Position numbers and translations under genes: made by a program. Positions 44,626 to 54,138 of a stretch of 64,000 nucleotides of DNA are shown here, one piece after another. The stretch is from Oceanobacillus arenosus (GTDB lineage Bacteria; Bacillota; Bacilli; Bacillales; Amphibacillaceae). The notes under the pieces were generated by a model. That model was not told where the DNA came from, ran no database searches, and was given only the letters and a program-made list of their open reading frames with translations. The stretch lies in contig NZ_PIOC01000002.1 of the NCBI RefSeq assembly GCF_003369575.1, forward strand, positions 1 to 64,000, given 5' to 3'. The number at the start of each line of letters is the position of its first letter. Positions within the stretch are counted from its first letter, which is position 1.

Positions 44626-44807
44626 TACGATTTTAATTACATCTAATATGGAATAGATGCATTTCTATCTGTAAAAAGTTATAATTAAAGTTGCGAGTAA
44701 TTTTAAAACTAACATGTATTGCTTTAACATAAAGTGACACAGGTCAAATATAGAAGTAGCCCCTTTAGAGGGAAAATATTTTTCTAATGCCTTAGTGCAG
44801 GTGATCG

Positions 44808-45137
44808 TTGTTGAACACAGGAGATCAGGTTCTGATGCTAGGTCAGGTTGTTCGTATTTTGCAAGGTCGTGAAGCGGGCCAATATATGATAATCATTCAT
44901 GTAGTGGATCATCATTCTGTCTTGTTAGCTGATGGGGAGAGGCGGAAGACGAATAGGCCAAAGAGAAAGAATCTACATCACCTTGAGAAGATGGACTATA
45001 TTTCCCCAGAAGTCCAAAACAGCCTTCTAGAAACTGGTCGTGTCACAAATGGGAAATTGCGATTTGCCATATCTAAGTTTAAAAGTGAGATTGTGACTGA
45101 TTTGAAGAAGGGAGATCTACACGATGGCAAAAGATGA
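44808..45137 (+). CDS. KOW-domain RNA-binding protein (YbzG/L14e-like)
   Basis: A 109-residue basic protein with a KOW-like start, [23 protein letters not shown], and the segment [18 protein letters not shown]. Similar proteins (YbzG) sit just before infA in Bacilli and are annotated as RNA-binding or L14e-like without a proven role. The start is TTG 44808 or TTG 44811 behind GCAGGTGAT. It overlaps infA by 14 nt. Confidence 0.8.
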   Translation: MLNTGDQVLMLGQVVRILQGREAGQYMIIIHVVDHHSVLLADGERRKTNRPKRKNLHHLEKMDYISPEVQNSLLETGRVTNGKLRFAISKFKSEIVTDLKKGDLHDGKR

Positions 45138-45342
45138 TGTAATTGAAGTAGAAGGCACCGTAACAGATACATTGCCAAACGCAATGTTTAAAGTAGAGCT
45201 TGAAAACGGCCATACGGTCTTAGCACATGTATCTGGTAAAATCCGTATGCATTTTATCCGTATTCTGCCAGGTGACAAAGTAACGGTTGAGCTTTCTCCG
45301 TATGATTTGACAAAAGGACGAATTACGTATCGTTATAAATAA
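45124..45342 (+). CDS. infA: Translation initiation factor IF-1
   Basis: A 72-residue OB-fold factor that covers the A site during initiation. [34 protein letters not shown] (residues 7-40) and the C-terminal KGRITYRYK match the family. AAGGGAG lies within the end of the KOW gene. Confidence 0.97.
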   Translation: MAKDDVIEVEGTVTDTLPNAMFKVELENGHTVLAHVSGKIRMHFIRILPGDKVTVELSPYDLTKGRITYRYK

Positions 45343-45358
45343 ACGAGCTCCGATATAA

Positions 45359-45487
<129 letters not shown>

Positions 45488-45511
45488 AACCTTAGGAGGT
45501 GCAACTATTCT

Positions 45512-45877
45512 ATGGCACGTATAGCAGGTATTGACATTCCACGTGATAAACGTGTTGTCATTTCTTTAACATATATCTTTGGAATTGGTAAAGTTACCGC
45601 ACAGAAAGTCCTTAAAGAAGCAGGCGTTTCAGAAGACACTCGCGTTCGTGATTTAACTGAAGATGAATTAGGACGAATTCGTACAGTAATTGATCAATAT
45701 ACAACAGAAGGTGATCTTCGTCGTGAAGTATCACTAAATATTAAACGATTGATCGAAATTGGTTCATATAGAGGCCTTCGTCATCGTCGTAGCTTACCAG
45801 TTCGTGGACAACATACTAAAAACAACTCACGTACTCGTAAAGGCCCACGTCGTACAATGGCTAACAAGAAAAAATAA
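45512..45877 (+). CDS. rpsM: 30S ribosomal protein S13
   Basis: A 121-residue S13 that bridges to the 50S subunit and contacts P-site tRNA through its C-terminal tail. [25 protein letters not shown] and [19 protein letters not shown] are family blocks. The tail ends in basic NKKK. The start follows AGGAGG. Confidence 0.97.
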   Translation: MARIAGIDIPRDKRVVISLTYIFGIGKVTAQKVLKEAGVSEDTRVRDLTEDELGRIRTVIDQYTTEGDLRREVSLNIKRLIEIGSYRGLRHRRSLPVRGQHTKNNSRTRKGPRRTMANKKK

Positions 45878-45899
45878 AGTGAAGGAGGTTAACTAATCA

Positions 45900-46289
45900 A
45901 TGGCACGTAATACTAATACACGTAAACGTCGTGTGAAAAAGAATATTGAATCAGGTATCGCGCATATCCGTTCTACTTTTAACAATACAATTGTTACGGT
46001 TACGGATACACAAGGTAATGCAGTTGGTTGGAGTTCAGCTGGTGCATTAGGCTTTAAAGGTTCACGTAAATCTACTCCATTTGCTGCTCAAATGGCTGCA
46101 GAAACTGTAGCTAAAACAGCAATTGAAAATGGCATGAAGACATTAGAGGTTACTGTTAAAGGACCTGGTGCTGGACGTGAAGCAGCAATTCGTTCACTTC
46201 AAGCAGCTGGTTTAGAAGTTACTGCAATTGTTGATGTAACACCAGTTCCTCATAATGGATGCCGCCCACCAAAACGTCGTCGTGTATAA
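45900..46289 (+). CDS. rpsK: 30S ribosomal protein S11
   Basis: A 129-residue S11 of the 30S platform. [23 protein letters not shown] and the C-terminal [15 protein letters not shown] are diagnostic. GAAGGAGG precedes it. A 196-nt leader-like spacer separates it from rpoA. Confidence 0.97.
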   Translation: MARNTNTRKRRVKKNIESGIAHIRSTFNNTIVTVTDTQGNAVGWSSAGALGFKGSRKSTPFAAQMAAETVAKTAIENGMKTLEVTVKGPGAGREAAIRSLQAAGLEVTAIVDVTPVPHNGCRPPKRRRV

Positions 46290-46401
46290 TTTTACCGTAT
46301 AGAATTTGTCACTCTGTCTATAATGGGTTATGATAGCTAAAAAAGTAAGTTTATTTTTAAGAGATCAGGACAGGACAGTACGAATGAATTACAGGTAGTG
46401 C

Positions 46402-46467
46402 AGAAACGCCAACTGCCTATTGGGGAATTTCGGTTAGACATGGGTCTAGCCGGGGTTTCGACGTTTT
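46402..46467 (+). promoter_or_regulatory. Predicted three-way-junction RNA before rpoA
   Basis: Outer stem AAACG (46404-46408) with CGTTT (46462-46466) encloses two hairpins: CCAA/TTGG (46409-46412 with 46420-46423) and CGGTTAGAC/GTCTAGCCG (46431-46439 with 46444-46452, one G-T pair, ATGG loop). It ends a few bases before the AAGGAGGG of rpoA, so it could act on rpoA translation. I do not recognise it as a named family. A TATAAT at 46319-46324 upstream lacks a good -35. Confidence 0.5.
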
Positions 46468-46485
46468 AAAGGAGGGTTTTGTTGA

Positions 46486-47430
46486 ATGATCGAAATAGAA
46501 AAGCCAATTATTGAAACGATCGAAATTAGCGATGATGCTACTTTCGGGAAATTCGTAGTCGAACCACTTGAACGTGGATATGGTGCCACTCTAGGAAACT
46601 CCTTGCGTCGTATCTTACTATCCTCACTTCCAGGTGCTGCCGTTACATCAATTCAAATTGATGGTGCTTTACATGAGTTCTCAACGATTGATGGAGTAGT
46701 GGAAGATGTTACCCAAATTATTTTGAGCTTGAAGAAGTTAGCACTTAGAATTTATTCTGATGAACCGAAGACAATCGAACTATCTGTTCAAGGTGAAGGA
46801 GTAGTAACTGCTGCCGATCTTACCTATGACAGTGATGTAGAAGTGTTGAATCCTGAATTGAAAATCGCTACTTTAAATAGTAAAGGCGCTTTAAACATGA
46901 GAATGACAGCTGAGCGTGGCCGAGGTTATCGTCAAGCTGAGCAGAATAAACATGAGGATCAACCAATAGGCGTGATTGCGATTGATTCTATTTTCACACC
47001 TGTATCACGTGTTACCTACCAAGTAGAAAACACAAGAGTAGGTCAAAATGCAAACTATGATAAATTAACATTAGATGTCTCTACAGATGGAAGCATTCGT
47101 CCTGAAGAAGCAGTTTCTTTAGGTGCTAAAATCATTACAGAGCATTTTAATATTTTTGTCGGGCTAACGGATGAAGCACAAAATGCTGAAATCATGGTCG
47201 AAAAAGAAGAAGATCAAAAAGAGAAAGTCATGGAAATGACAATCGAAGAACTTGATCTTTCTGTTAGATCTTACAACTGCTTAAAACGCGCTGGAATTAA
47301 TACTGTTCAAGAGCTCGCAAACAAGAGCGAAGAAGATATGATGAAGGTTCGTAATTTAGGTCGTAAATCACTTGAAGAAGTTAAACTTAAATTAGCGGAT
47401 CTTGACTTAGGTCTGCGTAATGACGACTGA
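46486..47430 (+). CDS. rpoA: DNA-directed RNA polymerase subunit alpha
   Basis: A 314-residue alpha subunit. The N-terminal assembly domain includes [38 protein letters not shown] (residues 24-62), and the C-terminal UP-element and activator-binding domain (from about 250) contains [21 protein letters not shown] and [14 protein letters not shown]. It lies between rpsK and rplQ as in Bacillus. Confidence 0.98.
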   Translation: MIEIEKPIIETIEISDDATFGKFVVEPLERGYGATLGNSLRRILLSSLPGAAVTSIQIDGALHEFSTIDGVVEDVTQIILSLKKLALRIYSDEPKTIELSVQGEGVVTAADLTYDSDVEVLNPELKIATLNSKGALNMRMTAERGRGYRQAEQNKHEDQPIGVIAIDSIFTPVSRVTYQVENTRVGQNANYDKLTLDVSTDGSIRPEEAVSLGAKIITEHFNIFVGLTDEAQNAEIMVEKEEDQKEKVMEMTIEELDLSVRSYNCLKRAGINTVQELANKSEEDMMKVRNLGRKSLEEVKLKLADLDLGLRNDD

Positions 47431-47475
47431 TAAACACAGTCACCTTTAGAGATTTTTTGAAAGGGAGGTACTAAC

Positions 47476-47829
47476 ATGGCTAGAAAATTTGGACGTAGTA
47501 CAGACAGCCGTATGGCATTACTTCGCAACCTTGCATCTGATTTAATTATTCATGAACGGATTGAAACTACAGAAGCAAAAGCGAAGGATTTAAAATCGGT
47601 TGTAGATAAAATGATTACATTAGGTAAACGTGGAGATCTTCACGCTCGCCGTCAAGCAGCAGCATTCCTTTACAATAAAGAAGCTGATGAAAACAACAAT
47701 GTAGTACAAAAACTTTTTGATGATGTTGCTAAACGCTATGATGAGAGACAAGGTGGATACACACGTGTTCTTAAACTTGGTGAACGCCAAGGCGATGGCG
47801 CAAAAATGGCAATCATTGAATTGGTCTAA
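47476..47829 (+). CDS. rplQ: 50S ribosomal protein L17
   Basis: A 117-residue L17 at the tunnel exit. [37 protein letters not shown] (residues 3-39) and [25 protein letters not shown] match the family. It is the last gene of the alpha operon and a terminator follows 16 nt later. Confidence 0.97.
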   Translation: MARKFGRSTDSRMALLRNLASDLIIHERIETTEAKAKDLKSVVDKMITLGKRGDLHARRQAAAFLYNKEADENNNVVQKLFDDVAKRYDERQGGYTRVLKLGERQGDGAKMAIIELV

Positions 47830-47845
47830 ACAAGAAACATGCGGC

Positions 47846-47893
47846 AAGGGCAGGACTTTAATCTCTCACGAGGTGAATCCAAGCCCTTTTTTT
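47846..47893 (+). terminator. Terminator after rplQ
   Basis: AAGGGC (47846-47851) pairs with GCCCTT (47883-47888), the loop holds a TCAC-GAG-GTGA hairpin, and T7 follows. It ends the S10-spc-alpha transcript. Confidence 0.8.
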
Positions 47894-47992
47894 GTAGTAA
47901 AGAAAAGTGTAGCGGGCTTGATTAGAGATGGAGGGTATAAGCAGGAGACCATAGAGTGCGTGGTTCTGGCACTCGATCTGCGGGTTAATGCG

Positions 47993-48232
47993 AATATCGC
48001 CCAGAGAGAAAATATATCAGCAGGAGCGCTGGAATATCGCCCGGAGAAAAAGTATATTAGCAGGAACGCCATAATATCGCCCGGAGAGAAAATATATCAG
48101 CAGGAGCGCTGGAATATCGCCCAGAGAGAAAATATATCAGCAGGAGCGCTGGAATATCGCCCGGAGAGAAAGTATATCAGCAGGAGCGCCATAATATCGC
48201 CCAATGCAAAACCATATCAGCACCACACGATC
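47993..48232 (+). repeat. 40-bp tandem repeat, about 5.5 copies
   Basis: Five near-identical 40-bp units start at 47993, 48033, 48073, 48113 and 48153, and a sixth at 48193 keeps the first part and decays. Each unit begins AATATCGCCC, has a purine-rich middle and ATATCAGCAGGAGCGC-type end. Two variants occur in the order A B A A B, ending GCTGG (A) or GCCAT (B). No spacers separate them, so it is not a CRISPR. The 400-nt gap around it holds no supported gene. Confidence 0.95.
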
Positions 48233-48303
48233 AACACAATCACAGCATAGACGAATCACATAAAAAATCCCGGGCGGAGCACAGGTTAGGAGAGGTACTT
48301 TCA

Positions 48304-49143
48304 ATGAGTAAAAGATTAATTGAGTTTAGAAATGTATCGTTTCGATATGGAGAAGAGCAGCCTTGGGTATTGAAAAATTTATCATTTGAGATTTATGAGG
48401 ATGAGTGGGTCGCCATTATTGGTCATAACGGCTCTGGAAAATCAACGATTGCTAAACTTGTAAATGGATTGCTTTTTCCGCAACAAGGGGAGATTATCAT
48501 AGATGGACAACAGGTAAATGAAGCATCGATTTGGAATATTCGCAAGGAAGTTGGAATGGTATTTCAAAATCCTGATAACCAATTTGTTGGAGCGACGGTG
48601 CAGGATGATGTTGCTTTTGGTATGGAAAACCGTGGCGTCCCTCGCGAAGAGATGATGAAGCGGATAGATGAAACATTGAATGCTGTTGGAATGCAGGATT
48701 ACCGGCTGACAGAGCCGCATCGATTATCAGGTGGGCAGAAGCAGCGTGTTGCGATTGCGAGCGTGTTGGCAATATCACCAAAGGTACTTATTCTAGATGA
48801 AGCCACCGCGATGCTCGATCCAAGTGGACGGCAGGAAATAATGGAAACAGTGTCTAAACTTCAGAACAATCAAGGGCTTTCTTTAATCACAATCACACAT
48901 GATTTACATGAAGTTGTTCAAGCTGACCGGGTAATTGTTATGAATGAAGGAGAAATATGGGATGAAGCTACCCCACGAGATATATTCTCCAAGAAAGATG
49001 AACTTCGAAAAATCGGATTAGATGTACCATTTGTAGCCATTTTAGCGGATGAATTAAACCAAGTGGGGATCACGATTTTACAAGAACCATTAAACCACGA
49101 AGAGCTACTGGAGGAATTATGGACATTACATTCGAGAACGTAA
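48304..49143 (+). CDS. ecfA1: ECF transporter ATPase EcfA1
   Basis: A 279-residue ABC ATPase (CbiO-type). Walker [10 protein letters not shown] near residue 41, signature LSGGQKQR, Walker [13 protein letters not shown] and the switch histidine in ITHDLHE are present. It forms the energising module with EcfA2 and EcfT, which serves many vitamin- or metal-binding S components encoded elsewhere. GGAGAGG precedes the start, and it overlaps ecfA2 by 25 nt. No promoter is evident in the repeat-bearing spacer. Confidence 0.95.
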   Translation: MSKRLIEFRNVSFRYGEEQPWVLKNLSFEIYEDEWVAIIGHNGSGKSTIAKLVNGLLFPQQGEIIIDGQQVNEASIWNIRKEVGMVFQNPDNQFVGATVQDDVAFGMENRGVPREEMMKRIDETLNAVGMQDYRLTEPHRLSGGQKQRVAIASVLAISPKVLILDEATAMLDPSGRQEIMETVSKLQNNQGLSLITITHDLHEVVQADRVIVMNEGEIWDEATPRDIFSKKDELRKIGLDVPFVAILADELNQVGITILQEPLNHEELLEELWTLHSRT

Positions 49144-49985
49144 CTTACATTTATCAACCAAACTCACCATTCGAGCATAAAGCATTAGACGATGTTTCGT
49201 TTCATATTGAATCCGGCTCGTTTGTAGCAATTATCGGTCATACAGGCTCCGGGAAGTCGACATTAATTAGCCATTTAAATGGGCTATCCGTGCCGACTGA
49301 GGGGATTGTATCGATTGGCGATTACCATCTGTCGAAGGAAGACAAGCCGAAGAATATGAAGGAATTACGTAGTCGTGTTGGCGTTGTTTTTCAATATCCA
49401 GAGCATCAGTTGTTTGAGGAAACGGTGGAGAAGGATATTGCCTTTGGTCCGGCAAACTTTGATGTACCACAAGACGAGATTAAAAAACGGATTGATGCGA
49501 TTGTCCCTGCAGTAGGACTTCCTACAAGCGTGTTAGAACGATCGCCATTCGATTTAAGTGGTGGGCAGATGCGAAGGGTCGCGATTGCTGGTGTTCTAGC
49601 CGTTAAACCCGACGTACTGGTCCTAGATGAACCAACAGCGGGGCTCGACCCACGGGGGCAGAAGGAAATTATGGAGATGTTCTACTCATTGCATAAAGAA
49701 CAAGGCCTAACGACTGTTCTCGTGACACACAGCATGGAAGATGCTGTAAAGTATGCGGACCATGTGATCATTTTAAATAAAGGGTCCAAGTATATGGAAG
49801 GAAAGCCTGAAGAAGTCTTTACCCAAAAGGAATCGCTTAATCAAGTGCATCTGGATGTGCCTGAAATGGTTCGTTTTATAAATTCCTTTAAAGAGAGATT
49901 TGGTGAGGAAATTACCTTTGAAAAGCAAACAATCAAGGAGCTAGCACAAATGATAAAATCGGTAGTCAAAGGAGCGAAAGTCTAA
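49119..49985 (+). CDS. ecfA2: ECF transporter ATPase EcfA2
   Basis: A 288-residue ABC ATPase. Walker [10 protein letters not shown] near residue 40, signature LSGGQMRR, Walker [13 protein letters not shown] and VTHSMED are intact. The longer C-terminal region is typical of the second ATPase. The start follows GGAGG inside ecfA1, and it ends in a one-base overlap with ecfT. Confidence 0.95.
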   Translation: MDITFENVTYIYQPNSPFEHKALDDVSFHIESGSFVAIIGHTGSGKSTLISHLNGLSVPTEGIVSIGDYHLSKEDKPKNMKELRSRVGVVFQYPEHQLFEETVEKDIAFGPANFDVPQDEIKKRIDAIVPAVGLPTSVLERSPFDLSGGQMRRVAIAGVLAVKPDVLVLDEPTAGLDPRGQKEIMEMFYSLHKEQGLTTVLVTHSMEDAVKYADHVIILNKGSKYMEGKPEEVFTQKESLNQVHLDVPEMVRFINSFKERFGEEITFEKQTIKELAQMIKSVVKGAKV

Positions 49986-50788
49986 TGAATAACTCCCTAA
50001 TTATCGGTCAATATGTGCCTGGGACTTCCATTGTGCATAAATTGGACCCAAGAACAAAAATTACGATTATCTTTTTCTATGTATTTACCGTGTTTTTTGC
50101 TAATAGCTTACCAAGTTATGGAGTACTTGTCGTTTTTGCGCTCGCAAGCATGTTGACATCACGGGTGCCAATACGTTTCATTATGAAGGGTCTCACCCCA
50201 GTATGGTTCCTTATTATCTTTACGTTTATCTTGCACTTATTTGTTACTAAAGAGGGAACCGTTATATTTGATGTCTGGATATTTGAATTTTACTCCGGTG
50301 GTGTCATTCAAGGATTTGCGATTTCAATCAGGTTCTTCCTGTTAATACTAGTGACCTCACTGCTCACGTTAACAACGACACCGATTGAAATAACAGATGC
50401 AATTGAAGATATGCTGCGACCATTAAATAAAGTGAAATTTCCAGTACATGAGCTCGCATTGATGATGTCGATTTCTTTACGCTTTATTCCAACATTAATG
50501 CAGGAGACGGATAAGATTTCAAGAGCACAGGCATCGCGTGGCGTTGATTTTCGGACAGGGCCAATAAAAGACCGAATCAAAGCGGTTGTGCCACTGTTAG
50601 TCCCACTGTTTGTTAGTGCATTTAAACGGGCAGAAGAGCTTGCAATGGCAATGGAGGCACGTGGCTATCAAGGTGGAGAGGGACGGTCTAAGTTACGTGA
50701 ACTGAAAATCGAGTTACGAGACATCATGGTCTATCTCCTATTTGCATGTGTCATGGCAATTTTATTCTTAACAAGAACGTATTCGTAA
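49985..50788 (+). CDS. ecfT: ECF transporter transmembrane protein EcfT
   Basis: A 267-residue membrane scaffold with about five to eight hydrophobic segments. The two coupling-helix motifs are ASRGVDF and EARGYQG, both with the conserved A-R-G that docks on EcfA1 and EcfA2. YVPGTSIVHKLDPRTKI is the family N-terminus. Order ecfA1-ecfA2-ecfT-truA is standard in Bacillus. Confidence 0.95.
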   Translation: MNNSLIIGQYVPGTSIVHKLDPRTKITIIFFYVFTVFFANSLPSYGVLVVFALASMLTSRVPIRFIMKGLTPVWFLIIFTFILHLFVTKEGTVIFDVWIFEFYSGGVIQGFAISIRFFLLILVTSLLTLTTTPIEITDAIEDMLRPLNKVKFPVHELALMMSISLRFIPTLMQETDKISRAQASRGVDFRTGPIKDRIKAVVPLLVPLFVSAFKRAEELAMAMEARGYQGGEGRSKLRELKIELRDIMVYLLFACVMAILFLTRTYS

Positions 50789-50804
50789 GAGAGGCTGGAC
50801 AAGG

Positions 50805-51551
50805 ATGGGAAGACTGAAGTGTACAATCAATTATGATGGTTCTGGCTTCTTTGGCTTTCAATTTCAACCGACGAAGCGTACCGTTCAAGGAGAGCTGGAG
50901 AAGGTTCTAAAACAGATTCATAAAGGAGATCGGGTTCGACTGCAGGCATCAGGTCGTACTGATGCAGGCGTCCATGCAAAGGGGCAGGTGATTCATTTTG
51001 ATTCACCCTACGATATACCTGAATTAGGATGGAAACGAGCCATGAATACCCTACTACCCGAAGATATCTATATCGATAAGGTTGAAGGGGTTACAGATGC
51101 GTTTCATGCGAGATATAGTGCGATGGAAAAGGAATATCACTACTTCGTTTGGAATGCTGAAGAACCAGATGTATTTAAACGAAATTATGCATATTATTTT
51201 CCATATCGTCTCGATATAGATAAGATACAAGAGGCATGTCGCTATCTAGAAGGAACGCATGATTTCACGACGTTTTCCTCTGCAAAGGCGACAACAAAAG
51301 GCAGTAAAATAAGAACGATTTACCAAGCAACATGTAAGCAAAGTGGAGCGGAGATGGAGTTCATTTTTCGCGGATCCGGTTTTTTGTATAATATGGTACG
51401 AATTATGGTCAGCGTGTTACTCGATATCGGGCAAGGCAGAAGAAATCCAGCCGACATTAAGTCCTTATTAGATGGGAAAAATCGGCAACTTGCTGGTAAA
51501 ACAATTGCCCCCCAGGGACTGTATTTATGGCAAGTAAAATATGACAAATAA
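50805..51551 (+). CDS. truA: tRNA pseudouridine(38-40) synthase TruA
   Basis: A 248-residue enzyme that modifies the anticodon arm of tRNA. The catalytic aspartate lies in ASGRTDAGVHAKGQ near residue 53, and FRGSGFLYNMVRIMV is the second family block. It follows ecfT by 16 nt with a weak GGCTGGACAAGG site, so it is likely cotranscribed. Confidence 0.96.
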   Translation: MGRLKCTINYDGSGFFGFQFQPTKRTVQGELEKVLKQIHKGDRVRLQASGRTDAGVHAKGQVIHFDSPYDIPELGWKRAMNTLLPEDIYIDKVEGVTDAFHARYSAMEKEYHYFVWNAEEPDVFKRNYAYYFPYRLDIDKIQEACRYLEGTHDFTTFSSAKATTKGSKIRTIYQATCKQSGAEMEFIFRGSGFLYNMVRIMVSVLLDIGQGRRNPADIKSLLDGKNRQLAGKTIAPQGLYLWQVKYDK

Positions 51552-51564
51552 ATACCTACAGAAC

Positions 51565-51592
51565 TTGACAAATACCTGTCATGTGTTATATT
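51565..51592 (+). promoter_or_regulatory. Promoter of rplM-rpsI
   Basis: TTGACA (51565-51570), 16-nt spacer and TATATT (51587-51592) with extended -10 TGT. Confidence 0.85.
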
Positions 51593-51599
51593 ATTATTT

Positions 51600-51665
51600 A
51601 TGGCATTTTATTTCTAATTAAACCATGATTAGCCCCGGAATCTAATTATGTTGACTATAGGAATA
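51600..51665 (+). promoter_or_regulatory. Ribosomal protein L13 leader
   Basis: A 9-bp stem CATGATTAG/CTAATTATG (51624-51632 with 51642-51650, one G-T pair) has the loop CCCCGGAAT. Its place and sequence fit the known L13 leader of Bacilli, which is thought to let L13 control its own operon. Confidence 0.75.
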
Positions 51666-51708
51666 ACAAATTTGAAACGAATTTTTTAATATATGGAGGG
51701 AAATTATC

Positions 51709-52146
51709 ATGCGCACAACTTTTATGGCGAATGAAGCTAATATCGAACGCAAATGGCTTGTTGTGGATGCTGAAGGTCAAAGACTTGGTCGTTTATCAAG
51801 TGAAGTTGCTGCAATCCTTCGTGGAAAGCACAAACCAACTTACACACCACATGCAGACACAGGAGATAATGTTATCATTATCAATGCTGAGAAAATAGAA
51901 TTAACTGGAAACAAAATCAATGACAAAATGTACTACAACCATTCAGGTCATCCAGGCGGAATGAGAGAACGTAACGCAGACGAAATGCGTACAAAATATC
52001 CTCAAGAAATGCTAGAAAGAGCAATTAAAGGGATGCTTCCAAAAGGTCCATTAGGTCGTAAAATGGCTAAGAAATTGCATGTATACAGAGGCGCAGAACA
52101 CAATAATCAAGCACAAAAACCAGAAGTTTACGAACTTCGTGGATAA
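51709..52146 (+). CDS. rplM: 50S ribosomal protein L13
   Basis: A 145-residue early-assembly protein. [24 protein letters not shown] and [18 protein letters not shown], then [13 protein letters not shown], follow the family. The start after GGAGGG gives the same N-terminus as the Bacillus subtilis protein. It is the first gene of rplM-rpsI. Confidence 0.97.
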   Translation: MRTTFMANEANIERKWLVVDAEGQRLGRLSSEVAAILRGKHKPTYTPHADTGDNVIIINAEKIELTGNKINDKMYYNHSGHPGGMRERNADEMRTKYPQEMLERAIKGMLPKGPLGRKMAKKLHVYRGAEHNNQAQKPEVYELRG

Positions 52147-52165
52147 TTAGAAGGAGGTTAAACAA

Positions 52166-52558
52166 TTGGCACAAGTACAATATTACGGCACAGGTCGTAG
52201 AAAAAGCTCAACTGCTCGTGTACGTTTAGTACCAGGCACAGGTAATGTTACTATTAATGGTCGTGAAGCTAAAGACTATTTCCCATATGACACACAACTT
52301 CTAATTCTTAATCAGCCATTAGCTGCTACAGAAACTGAAGGAACTTATGACGTGTTAGTTAACGTTCATGGTGGTGGTTTCACTGGTCAAGCTGGTGCAA
52401 TTCGTCATGGTATTGCTCGTGCATTATTAGAAGCAGATCCAGAATATCGTGCTTCTCTAAAACGCGAAGGTTACCTAACTCGTGATGCTCGCATGAAAGA
52501 ACGTAAAAAATACGGTCTTAAAGGCGCACGTCGTGCACCTCAGTTCTCAAAACGTTAA
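52166..52558 (+). CDS. rpsI: 30S ribosomal protein S9
   Basis: A 130-residue S9 with a TTG start behind [26 protein letters not shown] and the C-terminal PQFSKR, whose final arginine contacts P-site tRNA, are intact. It ends the conserved core region; a strong terminator follows. Confidence 0.97.
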   Translation: MAQVQYYGTGRRKSSTARVRLVPGTGNVTINGREAKDYFPYDTQLLILNQPLAATETEGTYDVLVNVHGGGFTGQAGAIRHGIARALLEADPEYRASLKREGYLTRDARMKERKKYGLKGARRAPQFSKR

Positions 52559-52589
52559 TCTTAATAAAAATATTAATTTTTCAACGTTT

Positions 52590-52626
52590 ACAAGCTATTT
52601 CATCTATGATGAAATAGCTTGTTTTT
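52590..52626 (+). terminator. Terminator after rpsI
   Basis: A 15-bp perfect stem (52590-52604 with 52608-52622), a TAT loop and T5. Confidence 0.92.
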
Positions 52627-52715
52627 GTTTTGAGAAAAGTCTTAGAGATGATAGAAGCTTTAAAGATTGTAAAAGATTATATTGAAATTAAAAAATCCAG
52701 AAAAAGGCCTATGAA

Positions 52716-52756
52716 AAGAACATGATTCCCGAATATATTATAGGAATCATGTTCTT
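52716..52756 (-). terminator. Terminator of the minus-strand redox operon
   Basis: A 14-bp perfect stem (52716-52729 with 52743-52756) with a 13-nt loop. Read on the minus strand it is followed by TTTT after the stem. It marks the boundary between the ribosomal and accessory regions. Confidence 0.75.
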
Positions 52757-52817
52757 CTTAGTCGATAAATAATTTAGTTTTAAAATCGGAAAGTTCCATA
52801 GCAATTATGGATATACT

Positions 52818-53126
52818 TTAACCTTCTACCGGCCCTCTAGTAATCCCAGTAAGTTTAGAATTGATAGCGAAGATCTTCGCCTTGACGTCGGTAATGCCCA
52901 AGCTAGCTAACCTTTTAGAGTGCATTTCTAAATATTTATCAGCTGTTTCTTTTGTTTCAAAAATATAAATGCCGCCAGCTTCATTTGCTTCCGGATTTTC
53001 CGTCCAGATTTTCCACATGAACCCATCTTCTTCATTGATGCTTTTTGCTAAGTCAGTAAACGCCTCAGCCATTTCATCTCCGAAGGGTCCATTCATTTTA
53101 AAACCTACTTGTAATACATATGCCAA
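52818..53126 (-). CDS. YdhR-like putative monooxygenase
   Basis: A 102-residue dimeric alpha/beta-barrel type protein. VLQVGFKMNGPFGDEMAEAF, GFMWKIWTENPEANEAGGIYIFET and HSKRLASLGI match the YdhR family, whose members are proposed monooxygenases of aromatic or quinone substrates without a proven reaction. It lies 18 nt downstream of the DsbA-like gene on the same strand, suggesting cotranscription with the oxidoreductases. Confidence 0.82.
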   Translation of the reverse strand: MAYVLQVGFKMNGPFGDEMAEAFTDLAKSINEEDGFMWKIWTENPEANEAGGIYIFETKETADKYLEMHSKRLASLGITDVKAKIFAINSKLTGITRGPVEG

Positions 53127-53144
53127 TTTTATCTCTCCTCGTTA

Positions 53145-54071
53145 TTATGTCGTTGTCAAATATAATTCGCCCAGAACTTCCTTCTTGTCATAACTGTCTG
53201 GTGATAGCTCTCTTTCAATAAGTGCGGTCATATCTGATTTCTCAATATCATACATTACTTCAATTTCCTTGGAGAACAATAGCTTTTCCTTTTCAAGTAA
53301 GGTAGAAAGCGCTGGTTGTTGTTTTGGCTGAAGTTCTTCCACATTTAGAACTTGCTTTAATCCGTCAACATAGTATTCAAACGGACGGCCGCCAACAATT
53401 TTTACGCCTTTATTTTCCTCATTAATCATGACAATGGTAGGAAACCCTCTGACACCTAAGCTGCCAGCCAGAGCAAAATCTTCATTGAGTAATTGCTGTC
53501 CGATTGGTTCTGCTGCTTCCTTTACAATTGCTTCTCCATCAAGTCCGAGTTTATTTACGATTTCAATCATAACCGATTGTTCTGAGATATTTTGATTAAA
53601 TGCGAAAAGTGCTTCTCTTGCACGGCGCAAATATTCAAATGCTGCAGCATCGCTATGATTTTTTTGAATTACTTTAAATACGCGGGAAGGTGGATAGGAG
53701 GATTGAACAGGATTATCAATCATTAACGAGCCATCAATTGGCATTCTGGAAATTTCCCCAACTTCTCTCCAGTGACCGGCAACGTCGGCTGGTTTATAAA
53801 TGCCATTTGCGGGATCAATTGGCCCGTCATGCCATTTTTCCAGTAGGCCACCCATAACCGTATGGAAGTTAAAATAATCACCATACTGCTCTGTAAAACG
53901 ATGGAGTGTCGGTTCAATTGCCCAGCAATGTGAGCAGATAGGATCGGTCACATAATAAAGCTCGATTGATTTCTTTGGCTGATTAAAATTAATAATCTCC
54001 ATTTCCTCTTCGCCTGCAACTCCACAGACCCCAGTTTCTAAGTCACAAATCATGTTATTATTGTTTTTCAA
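53145..54071 (-). CDS. DsbA-family (thioredoxin-fold) oxidoreductase
   Basis: A 308-residue protein of the DsbA/FrnE/SpxH (YjbH) group. The active-site motif is TDPICSHCW with C46 and C49; the helical insert and cis-proline segment GVRGFPTIVMIN near residue 210 follow. The TTG at 54071 is chosen because GAGGG lies 7 nt upstream; the frame is open to 54134 without a binding site. An extra CDLETGVC pair (C9, C16) near the N-terminus is unusual. No signal peptide is visible, so it should be cytosolic. True SpxH is probably elsewhere; a partner of Spx cannot be excluded. Confidence 0.75.
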   Translation of the reverse strand: MKNNNNMICDLETGVCGVAGEEEMEIINFNQPKKSIELYYVTDPICSHCWAIEPTLHRFTEQYGDYFNFHTVMGGLLEKWHDGPIDPANGIYKPADVAGHWREVGEISRMPIDGSLMIDNPVQSSYPPSRVFKVIQKNHSDAAAFEYLRRAREALFAFNQNISEQSVMIEIVNKLGLDGEAIVKEAAEPIGQQLLNEDFALAGSLGVRGFPTIVMINEENKGVKIVGGRPFEYYVDGLKQVLNVEELQPKQQPALSTLLEKEKLLFSKEIEVMYDIEKSDMTALIERELSPDSYDKKEVLGELYLTTT

Positions 54072-54138
54072 TGCATTTCCCTCATTTCTATAGAATAGGA
54101 GAGAAGAGGCAAAACGCTTATCTCTCGTTATCATTTAT

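Noticed and set aside
47993-48232. CRISPR array
   Set aside because: The 40-bp units are contiguous with no unique spacers, and there are no cas genes nearby.
47717-48250. 177-codon open frame running from inside rplQ through the 40-bp repeat
   Set aside because: It starts inside rplQ in another frame, crosses the rplQ terminator, has no ribosome binding site, and its repeats follow only from the DNA repeat.
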